From NCBI GenBank assembly GCA_002749205.1, contig PDOP01000015.1:1-52499 (forward strand): a DNA stretch of 52,499 nt, in the 5' to 3' direction. The translations under genes were made by a program, and so were the position numbers. Source of the DNA: Treponema sp. GTDB taxonomy: Bacteria > Spirochaetota > Spirochaetia > Treponematales > Treponemataceae. Positions 34,334 to 43,257 of the stretch are shown here, one piece after another (position 1 is the stretch's first letter; every line of letters starts with the position of its first letter). The notes under the pieces are model-generated. The model was not told the DNA's origin, made no database searches, and worked only from the letters and a program-made list of their open reading frames with translations.

Positions 34334-36448
34334 TTAAACGGCTTCCATAGTTTCTTTTTTTTCGTATTCAAGCTCGGCAAGTCGCTTTTCAAGCTCGACT
34401 CTTCGCTCGCATTTACATTTCGGGCATTCAAAATGCTCACCCTCAAGGTAACCGTGTATCGGACAAACGGAAAATGTCGGCGAGATTGTAAAATACGGTA
34501 TTCTATAATTTGATGCAACCGCTTTAACTAAGTCGCGACATGCTTGCCAGTCTTTAATTGCTTCGCCAACAAAAATGTGAATAACGGTTCCACCCGTATA
34601 TTTTCGCTGGAGGACTTCCTGATGGTCGAGTGCGGTAAAAACATCTTCGGTAAAATCAACCGGCAACCAGCTTGAGTTTGTGTAAAACGGATCTTTATCG
34701 CCTGATGATTTGATGTCAGGGAATTGCGCTTTATCGTGCCTAGCAAGTCTGTACGATGTACTTTCGGCAGGTGTTGCTTCGAGGTTGAATAAATCACCGG
34801 TTTCTTCTTGGAAGTCGGCGAGTTTGTTTCGCATGTGGGTTAAAACTTTTTCTGCAAAGTTATGCCCTTTTTCGGTTACAATGTTTTCGCCCAAGAAGTT
34901 AATACAGCATTCATTCATTCCGCAAATTCCGATAGTGGAAAAGTGGTTGTTCAAATGCTGTAAATATCTGCGGGTATACGGAAACAATCCGCCTTCCAAA
35001 AGTCGGTTTACAACCTTTCGTTTAATCTGCAAGCTCTGTTTTGCAATCTCCATAAGATAGTCAAGTCGTTTGAAAAAGCTATGCTCGTCTTTTGCAAGGT
35101 ACCCTATTTGCGGTAAGTTAATTGTTACAACGCCAATGGAGCCTGTAAATTCATCTGAGCCGAATAACCCCCCGCCTCTTTTTCTGAGCTCTCTTTTATC
35201 AAGCTGCAAACGACAACACATGGAGCGAACATCGCCGGGGTTTAAATCGGAGTTAAGAAAGTTCTGGAAATACGGAGTTCCGTATCGTGCTGTCATTTCA
35301 AAAAGCAGATTTGCATTTTCGCTTGACCAGTCGAAATCGGCAGTAATATTATATGTAGGAATCGGATATTGAAAACCCCTGCCGTTTGCATCGCCTTCAA
35401 GCATCAGTTCAATAAAGAGCTTGTTGATTAAATTCATTTCTTCTTGGCAATCACCATAAGTGAAGTCCTGCTCTTCGCCTCCGACAACAGCGGGTTTATC
35501 TTTTAAATCGGTTGGACATGTCCAGTCAAGCGTAATGTTGGTAAAAGGTGCCTGACTTCCCCAGCGGCTCGGAGTGTTCACGCCGTAAACAAAACTCTGC
35601 AAGCATTGTTTTACGGTTTTTTCAGATAGGTTATCTGCCTTAACAAACGGAGCGAGATAAGTGTCGAACGAGCTGAAGGCTTGAGCTCCCGCCCACTCGT
35701 TTTGCATAATGCCCAAAAAGTTTACAATTTGCTGAATTAGTGTTGAAAGATGCTTGGGCGGTTTTGAAGTGATTTTATCGGGCACACCACCTAAGCCTTC
35801 TTTAATAAGCTGTCTTAAAGACCAACCGGCACAATAACCCGAAAACATCGAAAGGTCGTGAATGTGAAAAGCCGCAGTTGTATGAGCTTCGGCAATTGCC
35901 GGTGTGTATATATTTTTCAGCCAATAATTGGCGGTAATTGTGCCTGAATTATGCAAAATCAAACCACCAAGCGAAAAGTTGACATTTGCGTTTTCTTTTA
36001 CGCGCCAGTCAGACTGGCTCAAATAGCCGTTCATCGTTTCGTTTATATCCAGCATTAAATTCTTTGCATCGCGAACAGCCTCTCTCTTTGAACGATAAAG
36101 AATATAAGCCTTTGCCAATTTTGCCTCATTTTGTTCTATTAAAACGGCTTCAACAATATCCTGTATTTCTTCAATTGCGGGAATGGAATAAGAATACCTT
36201 TCCTTCATAATTTCGCAAAGTCGCTCTTCAACATAACCGGTCAACTTTTCGGCAAGCTCAATATCACTCCTGCCCGTAGTCGCCTTAATTGCCTTATCTA
36301 TTGCCTTGATAATCTTTTTTGGATTATAAGCCTCAACCGAGCCGTCTCTCTTTGCAACCGACCTGATTATCTGATTTTCATCGGTATCTACCGCTCCTAA
36401 AAATTCCTTCCATTCAGGAAAAACTGTCTGCTCACGCATATTTGCCAC
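34334..36448 (-). CDS. nrdD: Anaerobic (class III) ribonucleoside-triphosphate reductase lacking the glycyl-radical tail
   Basis: A 704-residue NrdD. Residues about 25-115 form the ATP-cone allosteric domain (VAKRDGSVEAYNPKKI). The barrel carries the thiyl-radical cysteine in TIGICGMNECC. The C-terminal zinc site is present: SVCPIHGYLEGEHFECPKC. Normal NrdD continues with a RVxGY-type glycyl-radical segment of about 40 residues; here the protein ends with a charged helix (RRVELEKRLAEL...) and no such glycine. Neither other frame downstream encodes it. No NrdG activase is in the window. GTG at 36448 is chosen because GGGGGAGG lies 5 nt upstream. It follows nrdR by 118 bp. Confidence 0.93.
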   Translation of the reverse strand: MANMREQTVFPEWKEFLGAVDTDENQIIRSVAKRDGSVEAYNPKKIIKAIDKAIKATTGRSDIELAEKLTGYVEERLCEIMKERYSYSIPAIEEIQDIVEAVLIEQNEAKLAKAYILYRSKREAVRDAKNLMLDINETMNGYLSQSDWRVKENANVNFSLGGLILHNSGTITANYWLKNIYTPAIAEAHTTAAFHIHDLSMFSGYCAGWSLRQLIKEGLGGVPDKITSKPPKHLSTLIQQIVNFLGIMQNEWAGAQAFSSFDTYLAPFVKADNLSEKTVKQCLQSFVYGVNTPSRWGSQAPFTNITLDWTCPTDLKDKPAVVGGEEQDFTYGDCQEEMNLINKLFIELMLEGDANGRGFQYPIPTYNITADFDWSSENANLLFEMTARYGTPYFQNFLNSDLNPGDVRSMCCRLQLDKRELRKRGGGLFGSDEFTGSIGVVTINLPQIGYLAKDEHSFFKRLDYLMEIAKQSLQIKRKVVNRLLEGGLFPYTRRYLQHLNNHFSTIGICGMNECCINFLGENIVTEKGHNFAEKVLTHMRNKLADFQEETGDLFNLEATPAESTSYRLARHDKAQFPDIKSSGDKDPFYTNSSWLPVDFTEDVFTALDHQEVLQRKYTGGTVIHIFVGEAIKDWQACRDLVKAVASNYRIPYFTISPTFSVCPIHGYLEGEHFECPKCKCERRVELEKRLAELEYEKKETMEAV

Positions 36449-36566
36449 AAAAACCTCCCCCTTGTTTTATGCATTAGTTTGTATTTAATTTGTATTATTG
36501 AATCATTTTTTTACTCACAAAGTTTAAAATAAAAACTTAAAAAAACGCCTAATTTAATTTGAACCT

Positions 36567-37025
36567 CTAAATCTCTTTGTCTATCTTCTTAACCTCTTGA
36601 ATAAATTCATCGAGGTCGTTAAACTTCCTGTAAACCGAAGCAAACCTGATATAAGCAACCTTGTCCACCCTGCTCAAATTGGCAAGCACCATTTCTCCGA
36701 GTACGGAGCTGCTTATCTCTCCCCCTTCGGAAAGCATCATAGCCTGGTCTTCTATTTCATTCATAAGATTTTCAATCGTAAATCTCGAAACAGGCCGTTT
36801 TTCAAGGGCACGCTCAAGCCCTTTTTCAATTTTCTTTGCATCAAAAGGCTCACGTCTGCCATCGCGTTTGACTATCATTAAAGGTTTTTCTTCAATCCGC
36901 TCATAGCTGGTAAATCTGTATCCGCAAAGAACACACTCCCTTCGTCTCCTTATGCAATCCCCTTGCGCAAGAGTCCTTGACTCAATTACTCTGTCTTCAT
37001 TTTTACGACAATGCGGACACCTCAT
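36567..37025 (-). CDS. nrdR: Transcriptional repressor NrdR
   Basis: A 152-residue repressor of ribonucleotide reductase genes that senses dATP/ATP. The N-terminal zinc ribbon is CPHCRKNEDRVIESR with CVLCGYRF, followed by SYERIEEKPLMIVKRDGRREPF and an ATP-cone domain. GGAGGAG precedes the ATG. Its own promoter carries an NrdR box, indicating autoregulation and, through the downstream nrdD, control of the reductase. Confidence 0.97.
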   Translation of the reverse strand: MRCPHCRKNEDRVIESRTLAQGDCIRRRRECVLCGYRFTSYERIEEKPLMIVKRDGRREPFDAKKIEKGLERALEKRPVSRFTIENLMNEIEDQAMMLSEGGEISSSVLGEMVLANLSRVDKVAYIRFASVYRKFNDLDEFIQEVKKIDKEI

Positions 37026-37065
37026 CTACTCCTCCCGTATGTAGTGCAAACATCTGTATAAACAC

Positions 37066-37094
37066 ATAATACAACACTACATATAGAGTGTCAA
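37066..37094 (-). promoter_or_regulatory. nrdR-nrdD promoter
   Basis: Minus-strand TTGACA (37094-37089), 17-bp spacer, TATTAT (37071-37066). The spacer is filled by the NrdR box, so repressor binding would block polymerase directly. Confidence 0.8.
37074..37091. promoter_or_regulatory. NrdR box
   Basis: ACACTACATATAGAGTGT is an 18-bp near-perfect palindrome that fits the NrdR box (acaCwAtATaTwGwgt). A possible half-box (ATGTAGTGC, 37039-37047) lies about four helical turns away. Confidence 0.75.
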
Positions 37095-37156
37095 GAGGTA
37101 TGATGTAAAATAATTAAAAAAATGCAACTTTATTTAAAATTTGCCGGTGCCAACCC

Positions 37157-37268
37157 GCGGGCTCGCATATCCTTTTGCCCTTTTTTGCTTTTAAAATCAA
37201 CGCTTCTCCCCCTAGTCGAAGGTTTTTTCTGCTTAATTTAATCGGGCAAAAGGGAAGACTTCGCCCGC
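37157..37268 (-). repeat. Family A structured repeat, copy 6
   Basis: Outer helix GCGGGC/GCCCGC (37157-37162 and 37263-37268), inner helix CTTTTGCCC/GGGCAAAAG (37172-37180 and 37244-37252). On the minus strand the centre reads AACCTTCGACTAGGGGGAG. ACCGGC boxes lie on both sides (GCCGGT at 37143-37148 and 37300-37305). Confidence 0.85.
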
Positions 37269-37359
37269 CACCACAGGCAAAACGAATTTGCATAAAACGC
37301 CGGTATCATGATAACAGCCCGTCAAAAGCAAAAAAAAGCATAAAAGTTTAAATTTAAAC

Positions 37360-37388
37360 TTGAAAATAATTCCTAACTTTATTATATT
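37360..37388 (+). promoter_or_regulatory. Peroxiredoxin promoter
   Basis: TTGAAA (37360-37365), 17-bp spacer, TATATT (37383-37388). An AT-only palindrome TTATATTATATATAA (37382-37396) covers the -10 and weakly resembles a PerR box. Confidence 0.7.
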
Positions 37389-37446
37389 ATATATAAGATA
37401 ATTCTTTAAATTAAATAAAGAATAAACCCATTTTAGGAGTAAAATT

Positions 37447-38097
37447 ATGGAACAAGAAATTTACAGAATGCCAAATTTAGGCGATGCATTTCCTAAGTTG
37501 TCAGTAAAAACAACTCAGGGCAATATGGACTTACCCGAAGATTATAAAGGTACATGGTGGATACTTTTCAGCCACCCTGCCGATTTCACACCGGTTTGTA
37601 CCACCGAGTTTGTCGGATTTCAGAAAAAAATGGAAGAATTTGAAAAAATCGGGGTTAAACTCATCGGAATGTCAATCGACCAAGTTCAAAGCCACATCAA
37701 ATGGATTGAATGGATTAAAGAAAAACTCGGTGTTGATATTACATTCCCCGTAATTGCCGCAAATGACGATATTGCAAACCGTCTTGGAATTTTACATCCG
37801 GGAAAAGGCACAAACACTGTTCGCTCAGTTTTTGTAATTGACCCTCAAGGGCTTGTAAGATTAACACTTACATATCCACAGGAAATCGGACGAAACATGG
37901 ACGAAATCCTTAGAGCAACAAAAGCCTTGCAGCTTTCGGATTCCAAGCAAATTGCAACACCTGCAAACTGGCCCAACAACGATATCCTTGAAGACAAGGT
38001 TATCATACCGCCGGCAGGCACGGTAGCCGATGCAAAAAAGCGTCTTGACGAATACGAAGGCTTTGACTGGTGGTTCTGCTACAAAAAGCTTGACTAA
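37447..38097 (+). CDS. Peroxiredoxin, Prx6/archaeal 2-Cys type
   Basis: A 216-residue thiol peroxidase that reduces H2O2 and organic peroxides. The peroxidatic Cys lies in [11 protein letters not shown] (about residue 51), and the family C-terminal domain is present. A second Cys in WWFCYKKLD at the extreme C terminus matches the resolving position of archaeal Prx6-type enzymes. TTAGGAG precedes the ATG. It has its own promoter and a terminator at 38121-38155. Confidence 0.95.
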   Translation: MEQEIYRMPNLGDAFPKLSVKTTQGNMDLPEDYKGTWWILFSHPADFTPVCTTEFVGFQKKMEEFEKIGVKLIGMSIDQVQSHIKWIEWIKEKLGVDITFPVIAANDDIANRLGILHPGKGTNTVRSVFVIDPQGLVRLTLTYPQEIGRNMDEILRATKALQLSDSKQIATPANWPNNDILEDKVIIPPAGTVADAKKRLDEYEGFDWWFCYKKLD

Positions 38098-38120
38098 ACG
38101 TCTGCTTAACTGCAAAAAAA

Positions 38121-38155
38121 GCGACAAAGACTTACAGTCTTTGTCGCTTTTCTTT
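38121..38155 (+). terminator. Peroxiredoxin terminator
   Basis: AGCGACAAAGACT and AGTCTTTGTCGCT form a 13-bp stem with a short TACA-type loop, followed by TTTCTTT. Confidence 0.85.
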
Positions 38156-38244
38156 ATATAAAAATTCAATAAAATTCCAAAGATAATTTTTAAAACAAAG
38201 CAGAAAACCCTTGCATGTAAATGTATCCTTTTTTCCTGATTTGG

Positions 38245-38351
38245 ACTCCCTCGTCTATCCTTTTGTTCGATTATATTAAACAAAAAAGCCGGCTCTTCAG
38301 AGACGACGATTATACCAATGAAGAAAAGAGCAAAAGATTATGCGAGGGAGT
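38245..38351 (+). repeat. Family A structured repeat, copy 7
   Basis: Outer helix ACTCCCTCG/CGAGGGAGT (38245-38253 and 38343-38351, 9 perfect pairs), inner helix CTTTTGTTC/GAGCAAAAG (38260-38268 and 38328-38336, one T-G pair), loop boxes TCTATC and ATTATG. AAAGCAGAAAACC lies upstream at 38197-38209 and CGGGTTGCC follows directly. Confidence 0.88.
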
Positions 38352-38359
38352 CGGGTTGC

Positions 38360-38410
38360 CAAGAGTATTATAAAGTAAATTGAACAACAATTTACTTTAT
38401 AATACTCTTG
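38360..38410. repeat. Perfect 23-bp hairpin after family A copy 7
   Basis: CAAGAGTATTATAAAGTAAA... (38360-38382) and its exact reverse complement (38388-38410) enclose the 5-nt loop AACAA. It abuts the end of the family A copy and its right arm provides the first bases of the PBP -35 box. Confidence 0.9.
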
Positions 38411-38436
38411 AATTTTTTGTAAATTTATGCTTAAAT
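38408..38436 (+). promoter_or_regulatory. PBP1A promoter predicting a leaderless mRNA
   Basis: TTGAAT (38408-38413), 17-bp spacer, extended -10 TGCTTAAAT (hexamer 38431-38436), then 7 nt to the ATG at 38444. No Shine-Dalgarno is present. Confidence 0.6.
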
Positions 38437-38443
38437 GTTTATT

Positions 38444-41092
38444 ATGAGAAAAGGTATTTTTGTTTATCTGTTTTTTTTGTTTGTGTTTCTGGTTGCAGGT
38501 GCTTCGCTTTTGGGGTTTATGCTTGCAAGAACGAAGAACATAAAAGATACTGAAGAATTTACAAGGTTTACTCTCGATTTGCCGTCCAAAGTTTTGGATA
38601 TCAGAGGCGATATTATTACGGAGTATTCTTCTACCGAAAAGCGTGAGCTGATAACTTTTGATAAAATTTCACCAAGTTTAATTCACGCTTTGCTTGCCCG
38701 CGAAGACAGAACATTTTACAGACATCCGGGTTTTAGTTTGAAGGCGATTATTCGTGCGGTTATCGGGCAGATTTTAGATAAAAATCTCGGAGGCGGAAGT
38801 ACCATAACTCAGCAAACAGCCGGTATTCTGTATTGCGACAGGACTGATAAAAGTATTAAGCGTAAGATAATCGAGCTTTGGTGGGCGCTTCAAATGGAAA
38901 GGCGATATTCAAAAGACGAGATTATGGAGCTTTATTTAAATAAGGTTTATTTGGGAAGCGGTACCATTCACGGTATAAGCGCGGCGGCTAAATTTTACTG
39001 TAATCATTCTGCCGCAGAGCTTACTCCCGCCGAATCCGCCATTATTGTGGTTCAGCTTTCAAGTCCTACACTGAATAACCCTTTTGAGTATCCAAACACG
39101 GCTCGCAATAAACAAACTTATGTTTTAAACGAAATGATTGAGCTCGGTTATTTGGATCAAAAAACCGCAAACGAGTCGTTTGAAGAATATTGGGATAGTT
39201 TTGATTATACCAGAACAGCCACTTCAGGTTTTTACAGTCGCGAAGACAGGGCTCCCTGGTTTTCAGAGTATGTCAGACGAGAGCTTGAAACCCTGCTTTA
39301 CGGTACCATGAATTACTATACGGACGGATATGTTATAAACACTACTTGCGATTTACGCCATCAGGCGATTGCCGAAAAATACCTTTTGCCGCAAATCGAA
39401 AAAGCAAACCGCGATGTTGAGCGCGACAGTACATCGGATAAATCGAGTGTTGCGGCTTTCAGGAATATGACAACACTGGTTTCACTTTGTTTCGATTTAC
39501 CCGGTATAAAGGCGGATACTCGCAGAAATAAGGTTACTTCTTTAAAAATGTACCGCGAAGATCTTAACCCCACCGTTGATGTTCTTTCGCTTCTTTTCGA
39601 TATTCAAGATTTACAAATCGCCACAAAACGAGGGGCAGCAAAGGCAAAAGAAGCCTTTGAAAAGAGAAATGTACAGGGTGCTATGGTTTGTATTGAAAAC
39701 GAAACAGGTTATATCACGGCGATTATCGGCGGAAGTAAGTATAATCAGGCAAATCAGCATATTAGGGCAACTCAGGGCAGAATGCAGGTAGGAAGCTCTA
39801 TCAAACCTCTATACTATTCTGCTGCAATTGATGCTCGAAAAATTACTGCGGCTTCATGTCTTGCAGATACGCCCCGTGTTTTTGAAAACCGTGCAGGTGT
39901 ACAATACATTCCAAGCAATTACAGCGGTAAATGGGAAGGCACTGTGCTTGCTTATTATGCTCTTGCCAATTCGCTTAATATTCCTGCTATCGATGTATTG
40001 GATAAGGTCGGTTTTAACGGGGCTATTGACCGAATGGCGAATTTAACGGGCGTTACCGATCCGCAGCGAATTAGAGAAAACTTTCCGCGAGTATATCCGC
40101 TTGCACTTGGTGTCTCAAGCTTTTCGCCTCTCGAAATGGCTAAAGCATTCGCCATATTCGCCAACGAAGGAAGAGATGTCGACCCGATAGCTATCTTGAA
40201 TATAGAAAACAGAGACGGTAAGACAATTCTTGACCCTGAAAGAGATATGCTTATTGCACAAAAAAAACGCGGAGCGGCAATGCAGGTTGTAAGTCCTCAA
40301 ACAGCTTATATAATGACTGATATGTTAAAATACACGGTTAGAGGCGGAACTCTTTTTAGAACGACTCAGCGAGGCAATAAATTTACATACAAAGATTCTA
40401 AAACCGGTAAATATTATAAAATACCAATGGCAGGAAAAACAGGAACAACCCAAAACTGGAGCGATGCTTGGACTGTCGGTTACTCCCCGTATTATACAAC
40501 AGCTGTTTGGTTTGGGTTTGACAGGGGCGGCAGATCTCTTGGAATGCAAAACTACGGCTCTGCACTTGCAGGCCCTGTGTGGGCAGACTTTATGTACGAA
40601 ATACATAAGGGTAAATCTCAAAAATCGTTTGTCAGACCCGAAACGGGGTTGGGGTATGCCCAAGTTTGTAAGCGCTCAGGTCTGCGTCCTACAAAATTAT
40701 GCAACGAAGGTGTTATAGGACTGTACTTTTTAGCCGGAACAACTCCCCGAAAAAGCTGTGCTTACCACGAAATAAATAAAAACATGAAAACATTGGGTAT
40801 TGACAGGTTAAAGAACTCCGTCATCGGAAACGAAAATGCAAGCTCTGCCTATGACGATGATGATACAAATCCACTAACAATAAGCGATGCCTACGGTGAT
40901 TCGACAGACGAAGAAGATACAGATGAGCTTGACATAGATAAATGGCTTGAAGAATCAGGTCTTTTAGAAGACGAAGATACCACAGTAGAGGTTGAAGAAA
41001 ACACAAAAGACAAAGATAAGGATAAAAAGAAAAAAGATAAAGACAAAAAAGACGAAGATGAAGAAGGAGAACCGACCAATCCTCTGCTATAA
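38444..41092 (+). CDS. Class A penicillin-binding protein (PBP1A family)
   Basis: An 882-residue bifunctional peptidoglycan synthase: membrane anchor (about residues 3-25), glycosyltransferase 51 domain (EDRTFYRHPGFS with the catalytic Glu, GGSTITQQ, YLNKVYLG), and transpeptidase domain with S451-x-x-K454 (GSSIKP), SLN and K665-T-G (GKTGTTQNWSD). The last 75 residues are an unusual low-complexity tail rich in Asp, Glu and Lys (KDKDKDKKKKDKDKKDEDEE). The start at 38444 fits the promoter; an ATG at 38435 in frame overlaps the -10. It is followed by a strong terminator and likely monocistronic. Confidence 0.95.
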   Translation: MRKGIFVYLFFLFVFLVAGASLLGFMLARTKNIKDTEEFTRFTLDLPSKVLDIRGDIITEYSSTEKRELITFDKISPSLIHALLAREDRTFYRHPGFSLKAIIRAVIGQILDKNLGGGSTITQQTAGILYCDRTDKSIKRKIIELWWALQMERRYSKDEIMELYLNKVYLGSGTIHGISAAAKFYCNHSAAELTPAESAIIVVQLSSPTLNNPFEYPNTARNKQTYVLNEMIELGYLDQKTANESFEEYWDSFDYTRTATSGFYSREDRAPWFSEYVRRELETLLYGTMNYYTDGYVINTTCDLRHQAIAEKYLLPQIEKANRDVERDSTSDKSSVAAFRNMTTLVSLCFDLPGIKADTRRNKVTSLKMYREDLNPTVDVLSLLFDIQDLQIATKRGAAKAKEAFEKRNVQGAMVCIENETGYITAIIGGSKYNQANQHIRATQGRMQVGSSIKPLYYSAAIDARKITAASCLADTPRVFENRAGVQYIPSNYSGKWEGTVLAYYALANSLNIPAIDVLDKVGFNGAIDRMANLTGVTDPQRIRENFPRVYPLALGVSSFSPLEMAKAFAIFANEGRDVDPIAILNIENRDGKTILDPERDMLIAQKKRGAAMQVVSPQTAYIMTDMLKYTVRGGTLFRTTQRGNKFTYKDSKTGKYYKIPMAGKTGTTQNWSDAWTVGYSPYYTTAVWFGFDRGGRSLGMQNYGSALAGPVWADFMYEIHKGKSQKSFVRPETGLGYAQVCKRSGLRPTKLCNEGVIGLYFLAGTTPRKSCAYHEINKNMKTLGIDRLKNSVIGNENASSAYDDDDTNPLTISDAYGDSTDEEDTDELDIDKWLEESGLLEDEDTTVEVEENTKDKDKDKKKKDKDKKDEDEEGEPTNPLL

Positions 41093-41097
41093 CAGTA

Positions 41098-41139
41098 AAG
41101 CCAATCGCAAAAATCAGTTATTTTTGCGATTGGCTTGTT
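41098..41139 (+). terminator. PBP1A terminator
   Basis: AAGCCAATCGCAAAAAT (41098-41114) and its exact reverse complement (41120-41136) form a 17-bp stem with loop CAGTT. A short T-rich stretch follows. Confidence 0.75.
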
Positions 41140-41195
41140 CGATTGACAAGAAAAAAGCTCAAAAATCCTGTCTTTTGAACTTCTGAATGTTGCCG

Positions 41196-42923
41196 TCAAT
41201 CCTTTGCAGGTTTTTTATCACCGGATTTTTTCGGTGGGTTTAATATCGAATAAAGATACCTTTTTATTTTTTGACTTGCAGTTTTTTCAAAATCTTTAAC
41301 GACATTTATTTTATTTATTTTTGAAGTTCTGTTCACCCTTGAATTTACAAAAAATTTAATTTCATTTAAAACTTCTTCATTTTTATATGCAATAGCATCT
41401 GTAATGCTGTTTACAACAGAATCAAAAGTTCGCTGTGTAGCCTGTAACTTCGTTTCCGATTCATGCGAAAGTCGCTCTTTATCGGCAGCATTTTTTAATT
41501 TTTCTTCGTTTAATTTTATAAGAGCAACAATAGAAGAATTTTCCCCTTCGACAACAAGCGACTCCGAAACAATCGGATGTTGATTTAAAACAAACTCTAT
41601 ATCCTCGGGGTAAATATTTTCTCCTGCGGCGCTCAAAATTAAATTTTTAGATCTTCCGCATAAACCGACCCTTCCCTTTTTGTCGATTTTACAAAGGTCG
41701 CCGGTTTTAAACCAACCGTCCTCGGTAAAAGCCTCTTTAGTAAGCTCAGGCTCTAAATAATACCCTTTCATCACATTAGGCCCTTTGACAACAAGCTCGC
41801 CAATACCCTCTTCGTTTTGATTCAATAACTTTACATCAACACCCGGAATTGCAGGCCCAATCATGCCCGGCTTCGTTGTCTTTGGATTTGAAAAAGCCAC
41901 AAGGGGCGATGTTTCCGTTAACCCATATCCTATGCCATAAGGGAATTTTGCATCCTTCAAAAACTCCTCAATTTTAGGATCTACCTTTGAACCGCCAATA
42001 CCGAAAAATTTTACTCTCCCGCCCATAGCCTTAATAATTTTCTTACCTGCAATTCTAGACATAATTTTTCGCCCCAACCAAGTCTTAACAAAAAATTTAG
42101 TAAACTTCGACTTATTAAATGCAGGCACAACTTTTGACTTATATATTTTTTCAATTATAAGCGGAACCGACAAAATATTATTCGGCTTTACTTTTTGTAA
42201 AGTAGGCATTAAAATTCTCGGCACAGGCGGCCCGTCTAAATACACAACCAATGCTCCATTCAAAAACGCAAGCAAAAAACCAACCGTAAATTCATAAACA
42301 TGAGACATCGGCAAAATTGACAAAAATACATCATATTTATTTACCCTATGTGCAAACTGACACGAAACGGCACTGAAAACAAGATTTTTATGAGAAAGCT
42401 CAACTCCCTTGGGTCTACCTGTCGTACCTGAAGTATAAATAATAGCGGCAGTATCATCTTCACTGCTTTCATAAACAGGAACAGCTCTTTCCTCTTTCGA
42501 TTCCCCGCGAATTAGCGAAAAATCATCAAGCAAAACAGCCTTTTCGATACTTTCAGGCATTTTACTCATCAACGCCTTTGAAACAATCATCGCATTCGTA
42601 CCCGAATGAGAAATACAACCTGCTACATCGGACTCATTAAAATCCGGCAAAAGCGGAACCGCAACAGCACCCATCGTAACAATCGCAAGATAAGCAATCC
42701 CCCAATGAGGCATATTCCTGGAAAAAATCGCAACCTTATCGCCTGCTGAAATACCAATGGAATCCAACAAACTGCGAACTTTTTCAATTTTCTGATTTAC
42801 TTGCGAATATGTAAACGGCTCATCTGTCGGAAAAGCAAGTGCCGGCCGCTCTGCAAACAACTTCACGGTATTTTTCAACAAAGCCGGAAAAGTATACGAA
42901 CCCAATTCATTTATAGTCTGCAT
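41196..42923 (-). CDS. AMP-dependent long-chain fatty-acid--CoA ligase
   Basis: A 575-residue adenylate-forming enzyme that activates fatty acids as acyl-CoA. Motifs are IIYTSGTTGRPKGVELSHKN (P-loop), GYGLTETSPLVAF (A5), GWFKTGDLCKIDKKGRVGLCGR (A7/A8) and a C-terminal SQKIKRYLY lysine block. The middle of the C-terminal domain has a helical insertion (residues about 480-540). GAGGTG lies 5 nt before the ATG at 42923; a GTG two codons earlier overlaps that site. Chain-length preference cannot be read from sequence. Confidence 0.92.
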   Translation of the reverse strand: MQTINELGSYTFPALLKNTVKLFAERPALAFPTDEPFTYSQVNQKIEKVRSLLDSIGISAGDKVAIFSRNMPHWGIAYLAIVTMGAVAVPLLPDFNESDVAGCISHSGTNAMIVSKALMSKMPESIEKAVLLDDFSLIRGESKEERAVPVYESSEDDTAAIIYTSGTTGRPKGVELSHKNLVFSAVSCQFAHRVNKYDVFLSILPMSHVYEFTVGFLLAFLNGALVVYLDGPPVPRILMPTLQKVKPNNILSVPLIIEKIYKSKVVPAFNKSKFTKFFVKTWLGRKIMSRIAGKKIIKAMGGRVKFFGIGGSKVDPKIEEFLKDAKFPYGIGYGLTETSPLVAFSNPKTTKPGMIGPAIPGVDVKLLNQNEEGIGELVVKGPNVMKGYYLEPELTKEAFTEDGWFKTGDLCKIDKKGRVGLCGRSKNLILSAAGENIYPEDIEFVLNQHPIVSESLVVEGENSSIVALIKLNEEKLKNAADKERLSHESETKLQATQRTFDSVVNSITDAIAYKNEEVLNEIKFFVNSRVNRTSKINKINVVKDFEKTASQKIKRYLYSILNPPKKSGDKKPAKD

Positions 42924-43051
42924 AATCACACCTCATAAAATATAGACAGCTAAAAAGTATTAAAGTTGCATTTTATATGCATAATTTTTTTTGTAAATTT
43001 ATAGCGAGGATTTATCTTACGAGAAAAACCCTCGCGCTTACAACCCGACAT

Positions 43052-43156
43052 CTGCCTTAAATCTTTTGTTCTTTTCCTATTAAAACAATCGACTCTTTTC
43101 CCTGACGGTCAAAGGTCTTTACTGCAAAACTTTATCGAACAAAAGGATACCGGCAG
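43052..43156 (-). repeat. Family A structured repeat, copy 8
   Basis: Outer helix CTGCC/GGCAG (43052-43056 and 43152-43156), inner helix CTTTTGTTC/GAACAAAAG (43063-43071 and 43137-43145). On the minus strand the centre reads GACCTTTGACCGTCAGGG. It is about 85% identical to copy 9. Upstream on its own strand lies AGCAGAACACCGGCGGG, then a piece of family B. Confidence 0.88.
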
Positions 43157-43215
43157 CTGTCCACAACACCCTAATCATTTTTTAAATCCCGCCGGTGTTC
43201 TGCTTTTAAAACATA

Positions 43216-43235
43216 GCATCTTTTGCAATTTCCTC
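43216..43235 (-). repeat. Family B fragment, copy 4
   Basis: On the minus strand GAGGAAATTGCAAAAGATG matches the end of the long family B elements. It lies upstream of family A copy 8, the same A-B order as at 25 kb and 48 kb. Confidence 0.6.
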
Positions 43236-43257
43236 AGTCCATCAAAACTGCAATATC

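Noticed and set aside
34282..34518. Possible frameshifted continuation of nrdD carrying the glycyl-radical segment
   Set aside because: I read the other frames past the zinc site; none contains RVxGY or an alignable tail, so a simple frameshift does not explain the missing segment.
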